Positions 57,385-64,000 of a stretch of DNA of 64,000 nucleotides are shown one piece after another. The translations under genes and the position numbers were made by a program. Below the pieces are notes generated by a model. It did not search any database, was not told the DNA's origin, and was given only the letters and a program-made list of their open reading frames with translations. The stretch's first letter is position 1. The number at the start of each line of letters is the position of its first letter. The stretch is from Streptomyces griseoloalbus (GTDB lineage Bacteria; Actinomycetota; Actinomycetes; Streptomycetales; Streptomycetaceae), in NCBI GenBank assembly GCA_014650015.1, contig BMUD01000028.1, forward strand, positions 31,471 through 95,470. The letters run 5' to 3'.

Positions 57385-58647
57385 ATGGCGGCGCTGGAGG
57401 AGAGTCAGGGGCGCACACGGGACCAACGGTCGGTCTTCGGGCGGTATCAGGACGCGGCGGCCGATGCCGGGGAGCTTGATTCCCCTCTGTTCTCCGTGGA
57501 GGTCAGCGCCGATGGCCGGCCGACCGACATCGAGCGCGAGGAGGCCGAGGATGTGGTGATCGAGCAGATCACCTCTCCCTTCGACCCCGAGCACATCGAC
57601 ATCGACACCCGGACGACGACCGTCGATCTGCTGTTGTCCCGGCTGCGCAACGAGATGATCGACCTCGCCCCGGATTTCCAGCGCAAGGCGGGCATCTGGA
57701 CCGACGGCAAGCAGAGCCGTCTCATCGAGTCACTGCTCTTGCGCATCCCCATCCCGTCCTTCTACGCAGCCGAAAAGAAGGACGGCAGCTGGGCCATCGT
57801 CGACGGCATCCAACGCCTCACGTCCATCGCACGCTTCGTCGAGCCGCAGACCGTCGGTGCCGACCCGCTGAAGCTGACGGGGCTGGAGTATTTGCGCATG
57901 GAGGGTGCGGGCTTCGTAGACCTCTCAGGAAAGCTCCAGATCCGGCTGCGTGAGACGGAGGTCGTCGTCCACGTCATCCGGCGTGACACACCCGAGCCGG
58001 TGATGTTCAACGTCTTCGCGCGCATCAACACTGGTGGCGAGCCCCTCACCCGGCAGGAGATCCGGCACGCGCTCATCCCGGGACAGGCCCGCACGCTCCT
58101 CGCGGAGCTCGCGGAGACCAAGGAGTTCCGGCAAGCGACCGGCTACAGCGTCGTCGGCGACCGGATGGCCGACCGGGAGATGGCCCTCCGCTTCCTGGCT
58201 TTCCGGATGATCTCCCCCCACGCGTACAAGCCCGGCGATTTCGACGCGTTCCTCGCCGAGGCGATGCACCAGGTGAACCGTCTCGACAGCGCGGATGAGG
58301 ACCGCCTGCGGGCCGAGTTCATCACGGCGATGCTCGCGGCCAAGGAGATCTTCGGTCCTCACGCCTTCCGGAAGTACCGCCGGAACCAGCAGCGCAAGTC
58401 ACCCATCAACAAGGCGCTCTTCGAGGCGGTCGCCGTCAATCTCGCGAGCCTCGGCGACCGTGATCGCGAGGCGCTGCGGCGGATCGACGTCCTCGACGCC
58501 TTCGCGGAGCTCATGGAGGACGTGGAGTTCGAGCGTGCCATCTCTGTGGGCACCGGCGACGCCAGGAAGGTGCGCAAGCGGTTCGACGCCGTCAGGGAAA
58601 TGTTCGACAACGCGCTCAGCGAGGCACGGAGAGACACCGAGCAGTGA
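57385..58647 (+). CDS. DUF262 (GmrSD-type/ParB-fold) domain protein, putative defence component
   Basis: About 420 residues from ATG 57385 (an upstream in-frame ATG at 57349 is possible; neither has an ideal ribosome-binding site). The DUF262 core is clear: PDFQRKAGIWTDGKQSRLIE, the ParB-like DG-QRL motif as WAIVDGIQRLTSI, then FNVFARINTGGEPLTRQEIR. DUF262 is shared by the GmrS part of type IV restriction enzymes and by several defence proteins, where it binds or hydrolyses nucleotides. There is no HNH (DUF1524) nuclease part, so any nuclease would have to be elsewhere. The stop overlaps the next gene by 4 bases (GTGA), so this is the first gene of a tight three-gene operon. Confidence 0.82.
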   Translation: MAALEESQGRTRDQRSVFGRYQDAAADAGELDSPLFSVEVSADGRPTDIEREEAEDVVIEQITSPFDPEHIDIDTRTTTVDLLLSRLRNEMIDLAPDFQRKAGIWTDGKQSRLIESLLLRIPIPSFYAAEKKDGSWAIVDGIQRLTSIARFVEPQTVGADPLKLTGLEYLRMEGAGFVDLSGKLQIRLRETEVVVHVIRRDTPEPVMFNVFARINTGGEPLTRQEIRHALIPGQARTLLAELAETKEFRQATGYSVVGDRMADREMALRFLAFRMISPHAYKPGDFDAFLAEAMHQVNRLDSADEDRLRAEFITAMLAAKEIFGPHAFRKYRRNQQRKSPINKALFEAVAVNLASLGDRDREALRRIDVLDAFAELMEDVEFERAISVGTGDARKVRKRFDAVREMFDNALSEARRDTEQ

Positions 58648-59792
58648 TCCACCACATCAAGTTGATCAACTTCAAGGCGTTCCGGCGCCTGGAACTCCCC
58701 CTCGGCCCGCTGACGCTCCTCACCGGTCTCAACTCCTCGGGCAAGAGCAGCGTTCTGCAGGCACTGGGGTTGCTGCGGCAGTCGTACGAGACCCAGATGC
58801 TCATCCGGACCAAACGCGCCGGAGGTGGGTTGCTGCTCAACGGCGATCTCGTGGCCCTGGGCACCGCGCAAGACGTTCTGCACGAAGATTTCGGACCAGT
58901 GGAAGAACTCCCCGCCGTCAACGAGCCGCTCGTCGGCTTAGTCATCGAGGAGGACGGCGAGCAACGTACGTGGGTCGCCGCATACGACATTCGTCATCCG
59001 GATCGGGACGTCATGCCCCTGGCGGAGGGGTCGGTCCGCTCGCATCTGGCCGAGCAGCCGTTTCAGTACCTGCACGCCGACCGCATCACCCCGGCAGTCA
59101 CCTACCCGCGCTCCCACCAGATCGCCATCGCGCGCGGGTTCCTCGGCGTGCGAGGCGAGCACACCGTCAACTACCTGCGCCACCACACGGAGCAGGACGT
59201 GCCCATGGAAGTGCCGGACGGTCCGCTCCGGCATCGCGGCGCCACGTCTTCCCAGCTCCTTGACCAGACGATTGCCTGGATGCAGGAGCTGTGTCCGGGC
59301 GTCAACATCGAGACGGACCCCGTCGAAGGCACCGACTCGGTCCGTCTCTCCTACGGCTTCGGCGGCACCGCCGGCATCAACGCCACCCGTCGTCGCCGGC
59401 CCACCCACGTGGGCTTCGGTCTCACCTATGCACTGCCCATCGTTGTCGCCTGTCTCACCGCGACACCCGAGAGCCTGATCCTGCTGGAGAACCCCGAGGC
59501 CCACCTGCACCCGAAGGGGCAGAGCAGGATGGCCGCATTGCTCTCCGCGGCCGCCGCCACTGGTGCCCAGCTGATCGTCGAAACACACAGCGACCATGTG
59601 CTGAACGGCGTCCGCATCGCCGTAAAGCACGGCGTTCTCCAGCCGCAGGACGCGGTCGTGCACTACTTCCGCGGCGATGGGGCGGGCACCGAGGTCGTCA
59701 CCCCCCGCATCGACAAGGACGGCATGCTCGAACAGTGGCCCGAGGGCTTCTTCGACGAATGGGAGAACTCGCTCGACCAGCTGCTGGACTGA
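58644..59792 (+). CDS. AAA ATPase with DUF3696 tail, putative defence component
   Basis: A 382-residue SMC/OLD-like ATPase. The N-terminus (IKLINFKAFRRLELPLGPLTLLTGLNSSGKSS, given here in two parts) begins as in RecF and contains Walker A GLNSSGKSS. Walker B is LILLENPEAHLHPKGQ, and the following VETHSDHVLNGVR is typical of OLD-like proteins. The DUF3696 tail has DGMLEQWPEGFFDEW. There is no TOPRIM nuclease domain. Codon 99 is TTA (58938-58940), the rarest codon in Streptomyces, so translation should depend on the bldA tRNA. The GTG start overlaps the previous stop. It is probably the ATP-driven sensor or motor of the system. Confidence 0.88.
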   Translation: MIHHIKLINFKAFRRLELPLGPLTLLTGLNSSGKSSVLQALGLLRQSYETQMLIRTKRAGGGLLLNGDLVALGTAQDVLHEDFGPVEELPAVNEPLVGLVIEEDGEQRTWVAAYDIRHPDRDVMPLAEGSVRSHLAEQPFQYLHADRITPAVTYPRSHQIAIARGFLGVRGEHTVNYLRHHTEQDVPMEVPDGPLRHRGATSSQLLDQTIAWMQELCPGVNIETDPVEGTDSVRLSYGFGGTAGINATRRRRPTHVGFGLTYALPIVVACLTATPESLILLENPEAHLHPKGQSRMAALLSAAAATGAQLIVETHSDHVLNGVRIAVKHGVLQPQDAVVHYFRGDGAGTEVVTPRIDKDGMLEQWPEGFFDEWENSLDQLLD

Positions 59793-59824
59793 CGGCATGG
59801 GACGACATAGGGGGATAGAAAAGG

Positions 59825-60751
59825 GTGCCGCTGCTGTTTCTGAACGAGAAGTCCTGGGGGACGGCCTCCGACCCGGCGCGGGCCGAGCGGGCCATGGCCG
59901 ACTTCGTGGCCGTCGTCCGTGCCGCCGCAGCCACGGGAGGCACGGCCCTCGTGAGCGAGGTGGACGTCAAGGCACTGGAGATCGCCGAGGGCTATCCCGT
60001 CAACAAGTGGATCGGCGCCAATCCGCGCAACCGCGCCCTCTGGCAGCGCCTCCGGGCCTTACAGGGCCGGTCGCCCGTGCGGAGCGTCTTCCCCGCGGAG
60101 GATGCCGCCGACCACCTGGAATACCGCCACGACGGCGAGCTCGTCCTCGGCCTGGGCGCCGCGCACTTCATGGACGGCATCGCCGTCAGTCTTCCGGTGG
60201 CTCGGCAGTGGCAGGTCGACAGCGTCACCCTGGAGCGCAGCGAACTCACCGAAGACGACGACGGCACGCTGGAGATGCGGCACGACACCGTCGACGTCCG
60301 GCATCTGTCCGCCGAGCCGCATCTCAACGTGCACCTGGACTGGATCCGGGCGGCACGCCGGGAGGGCGTCACCACCGGCTCGCGGATCTGGGACAGCTGC
60401 GCCGATCTCTACCCGCACCTCAGGTTCCTGCCGCGGGTCGAGGGCCAGCTCAGCGGTCTGAACCCGCACTGGGTGGTACCCGTACGGCGGGCTCTGGAGC
60501 GGCTGGAGGAAGCCGTCGCCGCGTGGGATCCGGCGAGCGTGGCCGAGCCCGAGTGGCGGACCAAGGTGAGCCCGGAGGGCGAGACCCGTAAGCGCGTATG
60601 CCGTTTCACCGATCTGGACGGGGAAACACGCACTTTCGATCTGCACGCCCGATTCACCCCGGGGGCCGGCCGCATCCACTTCCGCCTGGTCCCGGAGGAG
60701 CGGATGATCCGCATCGCCCACATCGGCAGTAAGATCCGGCCGGAGATCTAG
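59825..60751 (+). CDS. Unrecognised protein, third gene of the DUF262/AAA operon
   Basis: A 308-residue soluble protein starting at GTG 59825 with AAAAGG just upstream, 32 bases after the ATPase gene. I do not recognise a family. Visible parts are MPLLFLNEKSWGT at the N-terminus, an alpha/beta middle (GELVLGLGAAHFMDGIAVSL), HLNVHLDWIRAARREGV, and a beta-rich end with GRIHFRLVPEERMIRIAHIG. That end resembles strands at the C-termini of some RNase-toxin-like or Gp49-type proteins, but the likeness is weak. Codon 79 is TTA (60059-60061). As the only member without a known ATPase or nucleotide-binding role, it is the candidate effector of the system. Confidence 0.7.
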   Translation: MPLLFLNEKSWGTASDPARAERAMADFVAVVRAAAATGGTALVSEVDVKALEIAEGYPVNKWIGANPRNRALWQRLRALQGRSPVRSVFPAEDAADHLEYRHDGELVLGLGAAHFMDGIAVSLPVARQWQVDSVTLERSELTEDDDGTLEMRHDTVDVRHLSAEPHLNVHLDWIRAARREGVTTGSRIWDSCADLYPHLRFLPRVEGQLSGLNPHWVVPVRRALERLEEAVAAWDPASVAEPEWRTKVSPEGETRKRVCRFTDLDGETRTFDLHARFTPGAGRIHFRLVPEERMIRIAHIGSKIRPEI

Positions 60752-60998
60752 CCAGCGCGTCGTCGAAACGGGTGTTGGGGATGACGGTGTCGTGACGACC
60801 GGTGCCTTGCTGCCCGTCCCCGGCCCGCCGACCAGGGCCAGCAGTAACAGGAGCAACAGGAGACCGCCGGTGCCCGCCGCCCCGGCGAGGGCGCGAGGGC
60901 TGATGGACCGGTGATGTCCGCGTACACGCGTACCGTCGGAGCGGCAGTAAGGACGGACACGGGCCGTCGGTCCGGTGTGGACCGGCCGTGGCACGGTC
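60752..60998. other. Gap between the defence-like operon and the toxin-antitoxin pair
   Basis: No intact gene. On the minus strand a frame over about 60780-60910 encodes a strongly hydrophobic run (GGLLLLLLLLALVGGPGTG) followed by a Thr/Pro/Ser-rich part. This looks like a signal or membrane segment of a lost small gene. It lacks a start with ribosome-binding site and runs into the end of the third operon gene. It may be a remnant. Confidence 0.3.
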
Positions 60999-61205
60999 GT
61001 GGGGCGCTGGACGGCACGTCCGGACGCCGTACGGGTGGGTTGCGCGGCGAAGCTCACCGAGCGGGCTCGTCGGGAGGGCCGCAGCAAGCAGGAACTCGCC
61101 ATTGAGGCGATCCGCGACGCCCAGGATCGGGCCGAGCTCAAGGTCGATGACGTCCTGGCCGAGCTCATGGACAGCGATGCGGAGATCCTGGACCACCTGA
61201 AGTGA
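60999..61205 (+). CDS. Antitoxin of a Fic/Doc pair (ribbon-helix-helix-like)
   Basis: About 68 residues. The start is uncertain: GTG codons at 60975, 60999 and 61035 are all in frame and none has a good ribosome-binding site. The middle AAKLTERARREGRSKQELAI matches the helix-turn-helix part of ribbon-helix-helix or Phd-like antitoxins. The acidic end (KVDDVLAELMDSDAEILDHL) could cover the toxin active site. Its TGA overlaps the GTG of the toxin by 4 bases, a standard toxin-antitoxin layout. It would bind DNA and neutralise the toxin. Confidence 0.7.
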   Translation: MGRWTARPDAVRVGCAAKLTERARREGRSKQELAIEAIRDAQDRAELKVDDVLAELMDSDAEILDHLK

Positions 61206-61594
61206 CCGAAGTGCGCTACCTCCAGATCGACGAGATCCTGGCCATCGCCCGCACGGTCAACGGTACCGAGCGCAGCGTGCGTGACAGGGGACTTCTGGTG
61301 TCAGCGATCGAACGACCCCGGACCCACATGTTCGGAGCCGAGCTGTATCCCACGCCGCACGAGAAGGCGGCGGCACTGCTGCACTCCGTTGCCCGCAATC
61401 ACGCGCTGATCGACGGCAACATGCGCACCGCCTGGCTCGCCATGCGCGTCTTCCTGCGGTGCAACGGCGTCAGTGCCGGTGCCGCCCCGCCGCCCGACTC
61501 CCTTGCCGGCCCGTTCGTCGAGGACGTCGCGCAGGACGACGTCGATGTACCGGTCATCGCCAAACGCCTGTCGGACTGGTTCCCCGTTTCCTGA
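61202..61594 (+). CDS. doc: Fic/Doc-family toxin
   Basis: A 130-residue Doc-type toxin. The Fic-motif region reads HALIDGNMRTAW, where the His is catalytic and the D-G-N-x-R part binds the nucleotide phosphates. Doc proteins usually have a Lys after GN (DGNKRTAW in close relatives); here it is Met. The preceding TPHEKAAALLHSVARN is the family flap region. Doc phosphorylates EF-Tu and stops translation. The GTG start overlaps the antitoxin stop. The Lys-to-Met change may weaken activity but the catalytic residues remain. Confidence 0.85.
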   Translation: MTEVRYLQIDEILAIARTVNGTERSVRDRGLLVSAIERPRTHMFGAELYPTPHEKAAALLHSVARNHALIDGNMRTAWLAMRVFLRCNGVSAGAAPPPDSLAGPFVEDVAQDDVDVPVIAKRLSDWFPVS

Positions 61595-61746
61595 GGCACG
61601 ACGGGGCAATTGGTGTGTCACGGATGCCGGAGACACGGCCGACCGGGTGCCGACACCATCCGCGAATCGCTCCGCTCCGGCGCCAAGTGGTGGTGCGAAC
61701 GGGCCGCTTGATGGTGTGACGTGTGCTGTTCCGCGTAGAGACCCTA

Positions 61747-61758
61747 CGAAACGTTTCG
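61747..61758 (+). promoter_or_regulatory. LacI-family operator
   Basis: CGAAACGTTTCG, a perfect 12-bp palindrome of the kind bound by LacI-type sugar regulators in Streptomyces. It lies 29 bases before the -35 element. Confidence 0.6.
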
Positions 61759-61768
61759 CCGTCGGTAG

Positions 61769-63448
<1,680 letters not shown>

Positions 63449-63552
63449 CCTTCCCGCTTCACGGTGACCGTGATGTGGTGCGGTCCGCAGGCGTGTGGGC
63501 GAGCGGCTCACGGCGGGGCCGGTTCCACCTGCTGACCGACACTCACCGCCGC

Positions 63553-63587
63553 GAGGAACCCCAGCCGTTCCGTGGCCGGGGTTCCTC
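63553..63587 (+). terminator. Terminator after the GH62 gene
   Basis: A perfect 10-bp stem (GAGGAACCCC with GGGGTTCCTC) and a 15-base loop, about 105 bases after the stop. Confidence 0.75.
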
Positions 63588-63745
63588 TCACCTCCAACGC
63601 CGAGGCGTCAGGGGCTTCCAGGGCCGGAGGGCCTACGCCGCCGCCAAGCACGGCGTCATGAGAACGCAGGCTCCCCTTCCGGCGCATCTGTGCGCCGGGA
63701 GCGGGACGTGGCCATGTGGCTGACGACGTCGCGCGCGGTGTCACA

Positions 63746-63895
63746 TCACGTGTCGAAGCGCGTTGCGCCGAGCCCCTTGACGGCTTCGGGGGCGTGGTGG
63801 TCGAAGATGTGGCTACGGCCGGTGTCCAGGGTGGCGATGCGTGCCATCTCGTCGTCGGTGAGCTGAAAGTCGAACACGTCGAGGTTCTCCGCCAT
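63746..63895 (-). pseudogene. C-terminal fragment of an aldo/keto reductase
   Basis: Fifty codons ending in TGA encode the typical AKR tail (MAENLDVFDFQLTDDEMARI, then a short loop). Upstream in the same frame the sequence loses the expected reductase body after about 15 poorly matching codons, and a different frame ends at 63944-63946. It is therefore a cut-off 3' piece and not a working enzyme. The surrounding 300 bases (63449-63745) hold only the GH62 terminator. Confidence 0.7.
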
Positions 63896-63943
63896 CCGTC
63901 GACCGGGTCTGTGTAGCGAACGGTGGAACTCGGTCGGTTTTGT

Positions 63944-64000
63944 TCAGCGGCGTCCGGCGGTGAGCCGGCCGTCGAAGGTGATGTCGAAGGCTTGGAGCGC
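63944..64000 (-). CDS. C-terminal end of an unidentified gene (cut by window edge)
   Basis: The last 18 codons and stop of a leftward gene: ALQAFDITFDGRLTAGRR. Third positions are G/C-rich, so it is probably coding. The piece is too short to assign a family. It could be the next gene, or the disrupted front part of the same reductase locus. Confidence 0.4.
   Translation of the reverse strand, partial: ALQAFDITFDGRLTAGRR

Noticed and set aside
63508-63744. Minus-strand frame after the GH62 gene
   Set aside because: It runs through the terminator hairpin and has no motif.

Overview
High-GC actinobacterial chromosome, almost certainly Streptomyces. The codons are strongly biased to G or C in third position and GTG starts and 4-nt GTGA/ATGA overlaps are common. 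Gene content is typical of the genus: a conservon, SepH, CutRS, a c-di-AMP riboswitch ahead of an M23 peptidase, an N-terminal-GNAT protein acetyltransferase, and DUF3159/DUF3710/DUF4193 genes. Gene order from about 1 to 48 kb matches, from memory, the S. coelicolor SCO583x-SCO590x core region. No rRNA, tRNA, CRISPR array or biosynthetic gene cluster was seen.

Layout. 0-5 kb: start of a sensor kinase gene (cut by the edge), a sucrase/ferredoxin-like gene under a near-consensus iron box, two divergent citrate-synthase-family genes (one fused to a DNA-binding HTH) around a perfect palindrome, and a CobW GTPase. 5.2-5.9 kb: an internally deleted IS481-type element inserted in a CTAG that was apparently the shared stop codon of cobW and parC. 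6-14 kb: topoisomerase IV subunit A, a 21-bp tandem repeat array, a pair of M16 peptidases, a c-di-AMP riboswitch with an M23 peptidase, and a GntR regulator. 14-29 kb: HPr, the Pat acetyltransferase, DUF5998, a phosphodiesterase, thymidine kinase, a VOC protein, a sulfurtransferase, SepH, an ALO/MFS pair, ferrochelatase and inositol monophosphatase. 29-47.9 kb: CutRS, DUF4193, DUF3093, a thioesterase, dUTPase, DUF3710, an orphan ABC ATPase, KdpDE, an OB-fold protein, DUF3159, two TrkA proteins, a PfkB kinase, a KimA-like transporter and a TRAM-domain RNA methyltransferase. Potassium homeostasis is a clear theme here: KdpDE, two TrkA and a KimA-like importer, with a c-di-AMP riboswitch elsewhere in the window.

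48-64 kb is accessory. A gene remnant is followed by a cvnABCD conservon. Next is a self-contained cassette: a metallo-beta-lactamase-fold hydrolase and an MFS exporter, divergent from an AtzG-like subunit and its amidase, with a TetR regulator. Matching 19-bp operators lie in the divergent promoter (two copies) and before tetR (one). Then comes a three-gene operon of a DUF262 protein, an AAA/DUF3696 ATPase and an unrecognised protein. It looks like an anti-phage defence system, and its second and third genes each carry a rare TTA codon, implying bldA-dependent translation. A small antitoxin and Fic/Doc toxin pair follows. The end holds a secreted CBM13-GH62 arabinofuranosidase behind a LacI-type operator, then an aldo/keto reductase fragment.

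All family assignments come from reading motifs by eye; no database search was run.
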